From Nicotiana tabacum (Eukaryota > Streptophyta > Magnoliopsida > Solanales > Solanaceae): a stretch of 64,000 bases of DNA. Below, piece by piece: positions 34,742 through 44,770 of this stretch; position 1 is the stretch's first letter; every line of letters begins with the position of its first letter. Where the stretch lies: positions 22,312,822 to 22,376,821 of the forward strand of contig NC_134101.1 of the NCBI RefSeq assembly GCF_000715075.1, read 5' to 3'. The notes beneath the pieces are model-generated. The model had not been told where the DNA came from and did no database searches. It saw only the letters and a list, made by a program, of their open reading frames with translations. A program made the translations under genes and the position numbers.

Positions 34742-37402
34742 TCAATCTTCATCGGAGGCCTTGTTCTCGGCATCTTCCTCATCTTCAGACTCCCCCGAGT
34801 CATCGGAGTCTTCCTCAGGAAAGGCCAACCTTCGAGCTTTGTTCTCCTCCGCCCTGGCGACTTCAATCTCGGCCCCAATATTGAAGACCTGAGCTCTGAC
34901 CTCCTAGAGAGCTTCTCTCCGGGCTTGCCATTTTGCATGTTCGACCATGCTCTTAGCTTTGGCTAGGTTAACCTCAACATAGATCCTGAACTGAGCCACT
35001 TTGGCATCGGCTCTTTTATTGGCCCCGATCACCTCAGATCTGGCCACTTCAAGTTCTTTAGCCAAATCTGCTTTATCTGAAGTGGCCAAATCCAACCAAT
35101 GCTGAAGCTCTTTCATCTTTTCGATCAGCCCCGAAGCATTTTTTCACAGATCAAAGTTGGGCATCAGACAGCTCCAACTGAGCTTGAACTGCTTCCTTTT
35201 TCGAGGCAAGGATATCCATACACTTTTTAAATTCTTCTGCTTCGCCCAGTAGCGCGTCTACCTGTGAGTTAAGCCATCCAATCTGCTCGATCCTCTGCCA
35301 AACCTGCAGAATCGGATCGTTATTGGTTATTCTTTTTCATCTTCACTATCATGGAACATTCGGAATACCTGCTCAGCTATCTCTCCATGCTCTTCCCGAG
35401 CCGCTGTCAAATCTGCTCAAAGTTTTTCACTAAGGAGCTTGTACGAGTCACTCTTCTCAGTAAGGCTCTGAACCTCGGCATCATGCTCCTCCCGGATTCG
35501 AAGAAAGGCCTCGTGATTCAACACCGAAGCCTATAAATAGAAGGAGAAACATTAGAATTACCTACAATTCTAAGTATAAAAAAAGCGGCAAAAACGCCAT
35601 CAGAGTTACCCGATTCAAATCATGTTGGGCCTCGTTGAAAAGACAGGCGGGCCCCACCGCATTCATCACTGATTGATCTTCTTCGGTCACCAAGGACCGA
35701 AGGTAACTGGCAATCCCCACAGGGAGAGAAAAAATTCGGGTATCCTCAGGTACGGAGAGCACTATCTTCTGCCTTCGGTCGGGATCGATACTCGGGGCTG
35801 GGAATCGGTCCACCAGTTTGTGAAACGATGAAGGCTCAGTAGAACTCGACCACGATGCTTTTTTGGGTACCGACATTCCACCAAAATCGGTAACCTCTTC
35901 CGAGGCACCTGACTCAAGCCCCTCCAGAAAATCGTAGATGTCGGCCGACTCTTGAATACCCTCATAGGACCGATCCTCCAACATGCTGGCCTCTCGAATC
36001 ATGGCATCCGAAATCTGAGAGGATCTGCTAATGTCAACTATCCCGAACTCATCCCTTGAAATATCTTCTACTGCCCGAGAAGACCCACCCTCGGTATCCC
36101 TTTCAATCATCTTAGCTTGAGAAGGGATAATCTCGGCTTCTTCTTGTTCTGGGATTATGGCCAGGGTTCCCTGATTTGCTTCCACCAGATTGGAAGACTG
36201 TTGAATCACAACATTAGCCCGTACGTAGGCTAAATTCTCCTCTCCTTCTTCGGGCTCGTCCCTTAAATGGCGGGCCACTTCTGAAGACATAACACCAGAG
36301 CCCCCATTCGGTTTTCGAGATATCTTAGCCGGTTTCTTCTTTTTCGAGCTCGGGGAGCCCGATACGTCTTTTCTCTTCCTTTCTTTTACCTGCTTCAGGG
36401 TAGGGACTTCTTCACCACCAGATGGAGGCTTCATGACTACATCTTTCCCGAGTCCTACAAAGGGGAAAAAGGGAGATTTACCATACAAACCGATAAGAGA
36501 CGAATCGATAAAAAGATTTACCATAACTGCGGGCCTCCCATCGACCCTTTGATAATTCGACCCAAGCACGCTCAGAGTACGGTCTCTGCAACACCAGACC
36601 TTCGACCCATTGTTTAAGATCCGGGATCGGTTCCAGCATCCGAGCTACGGTTGTGATAAGAAAAGAAAAATAGATCAACAAAATGAAAGGCAATCACAAA
36701 ATCTAAACGGGCAAAAAGAAATGTTTACTCACGGCTCATATTCCATTTCTCGGGAAATGGTAAGTCATCGGCAGGGATCGGGTCCGAAGTTTTGATTCGA
36801 ACAAAACGGCCCATCCAACCCCGATCCCGAGTCTCGTCTATGCTCGAGAATGGCGCTTTGGTTGCTCGGCGAGCAAGCCTGATTAACCCTCCTCGATAAA
36901 GTCGGGGATTGTAAAGGCGCATAAGATGATCGAGGGTGAAGATACACCCATCGACCTTGCTCGAGAAAAATCGAAGAAGAATCACTATCCTCCAAAAGGA
37001 ATGGTGGATCTGGCCGAGGGTCACATCGTACCTCTTACAGAAGGCAACGATGATAGGGTCTAGAGGGCCCAACGTAAAAGGATACGTGTAAACACTTAAG
37101 AACCCTTCGATGTGGGTAGTAATTGATTTATCATGCGATGGGATTACTACGAGTTTATTATCCCAGTTGCATTCTTGTATGACTTTATCGAGAACTTTCT
37201 CCGTAATTGAATATTGGTACCTCGACATCGGCTCATACCGACCAGGTATCGGAGAAGGCTTTTCAATTTTAAAATCAACTACAGTCGAGCACCCTACCAG
37301 AATGAATTCCTCAGGGTGGGGCTCTTCCACATCCTCGCCACCAGCAGGTCGAGATGAAGAAGCGATCTCTTTTTGTGGAACAATTTTAGACATTTTTGCC
37401 AT
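34742..37402 (-). pseudogene. Element E antisense gene: gypsy-type extra protein, five exons
   Basis: Exons with GT-AG borders and kept phase: 36733-37402, 36522-36644, 35610-36454, 35369-35530, then a last exon from about 35305 to the TGA at 34742-34744. The N-terminal domain (residues about 50-220; SVYTYPFTLGPLDPIIVAFC, FWRIVILLRFF) resembles what Pfam calls putative gypsy-type transposon / Transposase_28. Then a basic run (KERKRKDV, SKKKKPAKISRK: possible nuclear signal), an acidic middle, a coiled coil (REEHDAEVQSLTEK) and an acidic end. An in-frame TGA in exon 4 (LSEKL-stop-ADLTAAREEH) and breaks in exon 5 make this copy defective. The function of the family is not known to me. Confidence 0.7.
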
Positions 37403-37564
37403 TTAAAATTCTGTGAAAAAAGAACGGGAGTATTTGGTGTTTTAAGAAAGAATTTGCAGTAAAACTCACAGATTTGCAGACAGAAAACTCAGAAAAAACG
37501 AAAGGGAACTTAGAAAATTTGGAAGATTGAAGACGCAAAAGTGATGAATGGTGGAAGGAAAGGT

Positions 37565-37572
37565 TATTTATA
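37565..37572 (-). promoter_or_regulatory. TATA box of the element E antisense gene
   Basis: Minus-strand TATAAATA, about 160 bp upstream of the antisense ATG, followed by a pyrimidine-rich leader. It lies outside the LTR, so the gene has its own promoter. Confidence 0.5.
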
Positions 37573-37756
37573 GGTTGAAGCAATGACAGTTCAATATCAG
37601 CGGTGGCCGACCACCGTCTGACACATATTAAATGCCTTGGTAAAACTGAACCGATAGGACAACTATCATGTACGTCATGGTCGGGATCGATGCAGACGTC
37701 AACATATATCTGATCGAGCTGTTGGAAAATCATATCGTTTCTCGCCACATCCTTTT

Positions 37757-37777
37757 TCGAGAAACGAGGGGACTATA
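37757..37777 (+). other. Element E polypurine tract
   Basis: TCGAGAAACGAGGGGAC directly before the 3' LTR; the element A counterpart reads GAAATGAGGGGAC. Confidence 0.7.
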
Positions 37778-38463
37778 TATGTATGGTCAAAATCGATTAA
37801 GTTAGTCGTACAGACTGGTCGAGGTGATAATACTTCGATCAAAAGGTATCTGCATGACGACGGGTCGAGGTCCAAAGTAAGGGCGTCGAGCTTCGAGCTC
37901 TAAGACCGATCAACGACAAGATCAGTATCATTATCGAGCTCATATCCAAATCGAACTACGAGGCAAAGCGGAGATTATCGAAGATGCATAGACTGACTAA
38001 CACTCACCCAGAATATCGAGACTCCAAGTCAGAATCGAGCTCGAACTAAGGCCGAGGGCTCGATCCAATACCGAGCTCGAGCCAGTATCGAGCTCACAGA
38101 CAAGAGCCGTTGCAACCGCACTAGGGGGAGAGAATCTTGGCGGGAATCGAGGAAAAGACAATTCATCATGGGTTCTCCACTATATATTTTTTATAGATAA
38201 AGTAGGATCCCTCTACTATAAAGAGGGAAATCCTTGTAAGCATAAGGGGATATTGTAACAAGGACAACTTCAGCGAGATTAACACATTTGGGCTCATTTA
38301 CTTTGCCTTGTTCATCAACATTTCCTTTTTCTCTGCCTTATATTCCATTTCATCTGTCAAAGAATATATATATTTCTATTTCACTCTGCAATTTGTACCA
38401 AGTTATATCACGTATCCTTAGAACCATATACAAATTCAACTCTATCCGTTTTTCGGGTAAACA
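37778..38463 (+). repeat. Element E 3' LTR
   Basis: TATGTATGGTC (5' copy TGTGTACGGTC) to GGGTAAACA, 686 bp, highly similar to 30731-31427, then CATAT. Confidence 0.88.
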
Positions 38464-38468
38464 CATAT

Positions 38469-39274
38469 ATTATAGCAAAATTTAAAGCCGCATTTATCAA
38501 AAGTCTTTTTCTCTTCCTTAAACTTTGATTCAGTCAAATTACACCTTATATATAAATGGAGGGAGAATGAAAATTATTTAGGATTTGATATTTCTAAAAT
38601 TCTAAATTCATGTCTAAAATTATTGAGCTTGAGAAAGCTACATTGTTTAAAATTTGATATTTGCTTTTTTTACTAAAAAAATTCATGCCTAGAATAATAC
38701 ATAAGTTTTCCGGTTTCTACTCAAAGTGGGTTTACAGTTTACTATTATTAATATGGATATTACTACCTATATTCTAAGCTGAGATAGTTGAGATGAGAAC
38801 CATTATGAGTGAATAACCTGAGCCTCATGCCTTCTCTCTCTAGTTTGCAAGATTTCCTCTATGTAAACACTATGTGAATAAATAGCAATATTTTTGAGGT
38901 ATTTAAATCATTTCATTTAAAATTAGTTAAGATGCTGTTGAACTTATAAATGAAGATCTAGGGAATAGATATCATCACGTCTTCTGGTTGTTTAATATAA
39001 AGTCGTGGCAGTATATTAATAAAGAGAACTGTGTAAAAAATGGTTAACTGATCGAATTCTAGCTGAACGACTTTCTCTTTTTGAATTCTAATATATTTGA
39101 AACATTTACGGTGTCTCTATCCTTAACCTAACAGCTAGTACGGCCATAGATTGGAGAAAGTATTTTTGAGAAAATGATCCTCTATGCCCCTCAAAATTTT
39201 AATAGCTCATATTTTTTTTCATTGACAAGAAATGACCTTCCGAACCAAACATATTACATCTAATAACCTGAATT
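38469..39274. other. Non-coding DNA right of element E
   Basis: AT-rich, no credible reading frame. The first 100 bp may be the right end of the MITE split by element E (ATATAAATGGAGGGAGAATG at about 38550-38570). Nothing else recognised. Confidence 0.4.
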
Positions 39275-39605
39275 GTCTATTTTGTATATTTTTTGTATAA
39301 TGACAATCTGTTTTGTATATTTTTTGTATAATGACAGTCTATTTTGTATATATTTTGTATAGTGACATTCTATTTCATATAAATTATATAGTGACAGTCT
39401 ATTTAGTATATTTTTGTATAATGACAGTCTATTTTGTATATATTTTGTATAGTGACAGTCTATTTAATATATTTTTTGTATAATGAGTCTATTTTTGTAT
39501 ATATTTTGTACAGTGACAGTCTATTGCATATAAATTATATAGTGACAGTCTATTTTATATAATTTTTGTATAGTGACAGTATATTTTGTATATATTTTGT
39601 AATAT
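39275..39605 (+). repeat. AT-rich minisatellite, about 31-bp units
   Basis: About eleven degenerate copies of a unit like TGACAGTCTATTTTGTATAT plus TTTTTGTATAA/G. Variant units containing CATATAAATTATATAG recur about 155 bp apart (near 39375 and 39528), hinting at a second-order repeat of about five units. Confidence 0.85.
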
Positions 39606-40002
39606 ACCAATATTCAAAAGAAATGCTCTCCAACCTAATACATAGTCTAAAAATGTAAGATGTGGGGTCTACCTCTACATTGGTCAAACTTTTGGGACTA
39701 CTATTTGATTTTGATTAATTTTTTTCTTGTCTTTAAATTGAAGGTTTCAAGAATTGAATACAAGATTTGTCAAATCTCAGCAGTTGTAGTGTTAATATTA
39801 ATGATGACCAGGCTCCAGCTTCGACCTCACCGCAAATCGTGAAATCGAAATCAAAACCCAGTCAGTCTAACCCACTGTGCTCGATCTCGTTGGCTTTAGA
39901 TCTGGGTGGAAACTCAAACACCGGCGACCCTCCATTAAATCCAGTGACTCTTTCTTCTCGTTTTATTTATTGTTTTTGGGGCTTTTGATATCATAAACAA
40001 CC

Positions 40003-40323
40003 TTGCATATGGATGAATTCGGTTCATCACCGGTTTCACACACAGAACCGGATTATCCGCCTGAGGCGTCACCGTATTCTCCACCCTATAAAAATATTTC
40101 CGGGATGTTACCGGCTGATGTTCACTCAAATGCTTCATATTGCTCTCAAATTTTGTTTCAGGCAAATCAATATCAATCCAATTATCTTTTATCTAAAAAC
40201 TATCTAAAAAGAGTGGAAATAGGGAAATGTAGTTGGTTTTTTTTTAACTGGGTGTATCTAGTGGTTACGGAGTTGAAAAGTTCGAAATTTGAAGGGGAAA
40301 GAGTGACAGTGGTTTTGGGCTAG
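40003..40323 (+). CDS. Open frame of unknown status (106 codons)
   Basis: Frame starting MHMDEFGSSPVSHTEPDYPP, first half rich in Pro/Ser, second half AT-rich and hydrophobic, ending VTVVLG at TAG. I recognise no family. The region 39770-40160 is less AT-rich than its surroundings, and another frame just upstream (39767-39988; TSPQIVKSKSKPSQSNPL) could be part of the same broken or spliced gene. No promoter or splice pair was convincing. Confidence 0.2.
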   Translation: MHMDEFGSSPVSHTEPDYPPEASPYSPPYKNISGMLPADVHSNASYCSQILFQANQYQSNYLLSKNYLKRVEIGKCSWFFFNWVYLVVTELKSSKFEGERVTVVLG

Positions 40324-41994
40324 CCCTTGTAATTGATTTTGGGCTATTAATTGTATGATTTATTTTGTGGCTACCAGTTGTCAGTGGCGAAGCTACGTGC
40401 AACCAAGGGTGGTCAACTGACCACCCTTCGCCGGAAAATTATACTTTTATAAAGTAAAATATTACTTGTTATTGATTAAAAATAGGCTTTGAACACTCTT
40501 ACATAGCCAACTGACAAAGGTTTGAACACCCTTGTTGAAAGTTAACATTAGTTTTTCCTAGATGGCTATAAGTGATAATTGCTCAAGTATTTTCTATCAG
40601 ATGAATAAAAGCAAGAGATAAATTAAGTAACCGAATATCTATACCAAAGCAATAGATGCACATGAAGCAAGATGCCATGATAGTATCTTGCCCTCGAAAT
40701 TCCTCTGAAGAAGAAAGCGTACTTGGCACATTAAACCATATATGTCACTGGTGAAAGATGCTAGCTCTAAAGTGAGGGCTACACGTAGCTTAGCTTATCC
40801 CATATCTTATTCAAAAAGAGATTAGCAAACTCCATATTAAACCTAGTGAACATTCAAATATCTGTCCTATATATTCATTTGTGGATTGAATCTTTTCTAC
40901 CTCTTTGCACACAAAGAGAATGTGATGACAAAGTGAATGTGATGACAAAGTGAATGTGCCTCCTTACTTAGCAATATGTGTTTGTACATACACTTTTCGT
41001 GGTTAATTAGCATACATCATTACCGTGCGCATATGAAAGAAAGTAGTCTAAATCTCCCACATGGAGTTTTGGTGAAACATTTTGCTAACTATCTTTTTGT
41101 TGAGTTGTTTATACAAAAACATAAGAGAAGATCCTTTTCTGTAGCATCTCAACAAGAAAGTTCAACTTATAAGAGGTTCAGGCCGGGATCTTTTTATGTT
41201 TGGTTCCCGGACCAGCTTTAGCCCAACCCTTGAGGTCAGTGGGCTAATTGGGGCTTGGCTAATAAGAAGTCTTGATTCTAAAAGTCCAAATTAATGAGTT
41301 CGATTGGCCTGGTAAACCTCAGGAATAAGGTCATTTTAATGGCTATAAACAAACGGTTTTTTGCACTTTTGGACACAACATGCTTTTAGAATAAGAAGAA
41401 TATTCCAACTAAAAAAAAGGTCGTGAGCGTGTCTGCCTTTAGTCTCTTATTCTTCTACTACCTTTTATATAGTTGGACGGTTCAAAGAATGTTTTGGTTG
41501 AATAGATACCTCAAAAGGTACAGTGTGTTTAGTCCAGTTTAGAAATAAAGTTAATTCATCAATACGTTATGTATATTCTCCGCGCGAAAAGGAAGCAAAA
41601 CGAAAGTCACTAATAATATATTATCTCCTTTATGGAAAAAAGGATATTACTTTTTTCAAATAAAAGGTATATATCGTTTGGATTTTATCAGTTTCTTTTA
41701 CTCTGCATTCGATGTTTATATTGTATTCTTTTGTATGATTGAATACGGTGGCGGATCTAGGTTTTCTAAAGGATCCGAGACCCACAGTCGGGGAGGAATT
41801 TGATAGTGATTAGGGAAAAAAGACTTGGAAGAACTGAAAGAAAGAAAAAGAAAAATGGAAATGAAGAAGTCCTAATAATAGAATGAGTGCCCAAGTGCGA
41901 TATTTATTTGTTCCTAGAAATAATTTACACTATTACTAGTATATAAGGGTTTTTTTTTTGTTTGGGGGGAGGGTGGGATTGAACAGAGGTTCAT

Positions 41995-42378
41995 GTGAGT
42001 TGTGACCCATGATCCACCGGTTAACCACCCATATTATTCACTAAAAAATGGGTTGGATAATAAATTTTAAAAAAATTAGTCAAATATGGATAAATGACCA
42101 TATTATTCATTTATAAAATGAATAATCAATAGAAAACTAATTGGTTTAACTTTTACATTTGTAAAACCTCAAATTGTGGGTTCCCCAAGTTTGTGAGACT
42201 AGGAATTTTTTCAAAAAATGATCATATTCAAGAAGTCATGGATAATATGGTTACTCATATTATCCGCCGGTTAACCCATTTTCTATTCGTATTAAATATG
42301 GATCGGTTGGATAATTTATCATTACCCGTTTTTGACCCATCCCATATCCAACCCGACCCACCCATTTGCCGCCCCTAA
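41995..42378 (-). mobile_element. Possible hAT-type MITE
   Basis: Minus strand begins GGGGCGGCAAATGGGTGGGT and continues with GGGTTGGATATGGGATGGG, wording I associate with a widespread plant hAT-type MITE. The other end (TGGGTTGGATAATAAA, CACCGGTTAACCACCC) echoes it in inverted form. Ends not fixed. Confidence 0.35.
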
Positions 42379-42838
42379 TCACGAGATATGTTAGGTATAA
42401 ATAATAAAAACTAAAGATAATGCAATTAGAGCTGTATTTTTTTTGTGTGGATGATTCACTAAAGAGATACTCATTATGCTGTAATACTACACATCATGAA
42501 CTGCAATGATAATACTTAAAATAACTAAGGGAACAGATTGCGAAGTGCCATGATCAATTTTCTTCTGAAATGGCAAATATATATATATATTGATTTAGTG
42601 GATCTGCATAATTTGGATACATGAAAAATAGTAGAAACGAAATAAGCTGAAGAATAGTAGAAACAAAAAGACATAAAGATGGAGAATAGTAGCAACGACT
42701 TAAAAAGTAATTTGATGAAAAAATGATGTATGTCAGAAAGATAAAATCAATAATTCATGAAAATGTCAAATAAAAAAGAAACTTTTATTGATGCCATGTG
42801 AACTATGGGACCCGACAAGGTTGAAAAGAAATGTTCAC

Positions 42839-42846
<8 letters not shown>

Positions 42847-42884
<38 letters not shown>
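42847..42884. repeat. (TA)n microsatellite
   Basis: About 19 uninterrupted TA units. Confidence 0.97.
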
Positions 42885-42885
<1 letters not shown>

Positions 42886-43620
42886 CTGCTCTACCATAGT
42901 AGGCTGGAATCTTTGTATATTAACGGTGTCCATTGTTAATGGAAGAGTCAAAACATAATGCAAGAAGGACAATTCACATGTGAAGCCTACCTTGCTATCT
43001 ACTGATTATACCTTCCTATAACGGCAATGTCAAAGGGTATTTGATAGGTTGGTATCTATAAAAGTTAAGTACTAATTATGGTGGAGTCAATATTTGAAAT
43101 TTATGAATTTAAAATTTTAGTTCATTTAAGTTACTGTCTTCTTAATTAATAATTTATATATATTTAATAAATTTTTAAGACAAATAAATAATTTAGATCA
43201 AATCTATTTATTTCGACCAAACCAGTAAGCTATATCTAGCTCCAGCCCAGCTTGTTAACTACCTAAAATAGTAGTGCTTTGATTGGGAAAATTTGACAAA
43301 ACAAAGGGTAACCAAAGGAACATTTTGGTCCCATCGGCAGGCTCCACCATGTTACTTTAGTTCAGTAATCAACATACAACATTAAAAAAGATTGTCATAT
43401 CAATTTAGAACTGGTAAAGTAAGGAAACATTGATGAAAAAAAAGTAAACATGATGTTACTTTCTTCAATACTGAAATTAGACCATAAATCCAAAAAGAAA
43501 CAAGGAGGTGCAGAAAAGGTAATTTTCTTCCTAAGCGTCCAGCACCAGCAATAAACAATGCTAAAGTCACAAGCTCTGATGGTCCATTTAGTTTGGAGGA
43601 TGGTTATTCATATAGATGAT

Positions 43621-44058
43621 GATATGGGATCGATCCCCTCAATGCTTTCTGGGTCGAGTCTGTCGCACAGGGCTTGCCTAGTGCGGTTTATATTCCCTGT
43701 GTGGTTTGCAGACTATTACACAGTGAGGGTTTACACAGTGAGGGTTTACCCAGTGCGCACAGAGTGCTCACTCGAAGGGCAGGCTATGATAGAGACTGTA
43801 GCGGCTACAGGTTTTCTTGAAATTCCAAAAAAAAAATAAATAATAATAACAGTGGGGGTTTACCCAGTGCGCACAGAATGCTCATTATAGAGTGCTCACC
43901 CGAAGGCATTCTTGGAATTCCAAATAAAAATAAAAATAATAATAACAGTGAGGTTTACCCAATGCGCACAGAATGCTCATTATAGAGTGCTCACCCGAAG
44001 ACAGGCTGTGACAGAGACCGTAGCGGCTGCGGGTTTTCTTGGAATTCTAAAAAAAAAA
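43621..44058 (+). mobile_element. SolS-like SINE with repeated 3' ends
   Basis: A B-box-like GGGTCGAGTCTGTCGC near 43650 is followed by TGCCTAGTGCGGTTTATATT, GTTTACCCAGTGCGCACAGA, GTAGCGGCTACAGG and an A-run, as in tRNA-derived Solanaceae SINEs. The 3' part (GTTTACCCAGTGCGCAC...AAA) recurs at about 43857-43945 and 43950-44058, each ending in A-rich tracts. The A box is not convincing. Confidence 0.6.
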
Positions 44059-44380
44059 AATAATACATTGACAAACTTAATTATTACTAGTATTTTTATA
44101 AAAGTTTATATATGCGGATAAAAAAACTTAGTCCAGGGCTCAATATAATATCCTCAACTCAATTTAAAGTTTTTTCTAACTTAGTCAAGTCTTTCTAGAA
44201 GAAAATAAAGAATATTCCATTTTGTCCAGGGCAAACAGCCCTCAACTTCCACGATCTAGAAAGCGCGTGCGCATCACTCACCCTACTGTTTTTTGTTTTG
44301 CCCCCAATTTTCTCCAATTTGGCCTACCTTCAATTCAAAAACTTCATAGCCATTGATATTACACCTGCTTTTCGAGCTGT

Positions 44381-44388
44381 TATATAAC
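44381..44388 (+). promoter_or_regulatory. TATA box of the CBL gene
   Basis: TATATAAC about 390 bp upstream of the ATG. A 5' UTR exon could run from about 44410 to 44441 and be joined by an intron GTATGT...TTCTTCAG ending just before the ATG; introns in the leader are common in such genes. Confidence 0.45.
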
Positions 44389-44770
44389 TAGCTCCTTCTC
44401 AGACTTTTCTGTTTGTCTGTTCAGTGGACGGTCTGATCAATCGGTATGTTCCCCAATTTCCCCCCTTTTTTATACTACTTGATGTTCGCATTTTAAGATT
44501 ACATAATTTGGTAGAGGATTCATGTTCTACACTGTCAATATGATGCCGGTTGTAGCATGATACTTTCTCATCTTTTTTAGGTTATCAATGTGCATGTATT
44601 ATAGAGAGTTTTGCTTAATTGGCTTTAAGTATTACAGTATTTTCTTCTCCCTTGAATCTGCGCCGTGTAATTGCTTGGATAAGATGGTTTCAATGATATA
44701 TTGTAGTGAAGCTGGTTGCTCAGTACTAGTCTAGTTGTGTTCTTCCTCGTTTCTCTTCGTTCTTCAGTAG

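Larger units (their letters stand above)
30731..38463 (+). mobile_element. Element E: complete non-autonomous Tat-type Ty3/gypsy element with antisense gene
   Basis: LTRs 30731-31427 and 37778-38463, CATAT duplication at 30726-30730 and 38464-38468, primer site, polypurine tract. The interior holds a decayed gag, a 102-bp tandem repeat array and a five-exon gene on the opposite strand. No protease, RT, RNase H or integrase is present, so movement must have relied on enzymes from elsewhere. Gag and antisense protein are clearly related to those of element A. Confidence 0.9.
40324..43600. other. Long non-coding stretch with repeat remnants
   Basis: No gene supported. Contents seen: CAACTGACCACCCTTCGCCGG at about 40410-40433, a phrase typical of dispersed Nicotiana repeats; a 17-bp tandem duplication (GTGATGACAAAGTGAAT) at about 40921-40955; GGTGGCGGATCTAGG near 41750. 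The MITE-like stretch and (TA)n tract within it are listed separately. Confidence 0.4.
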
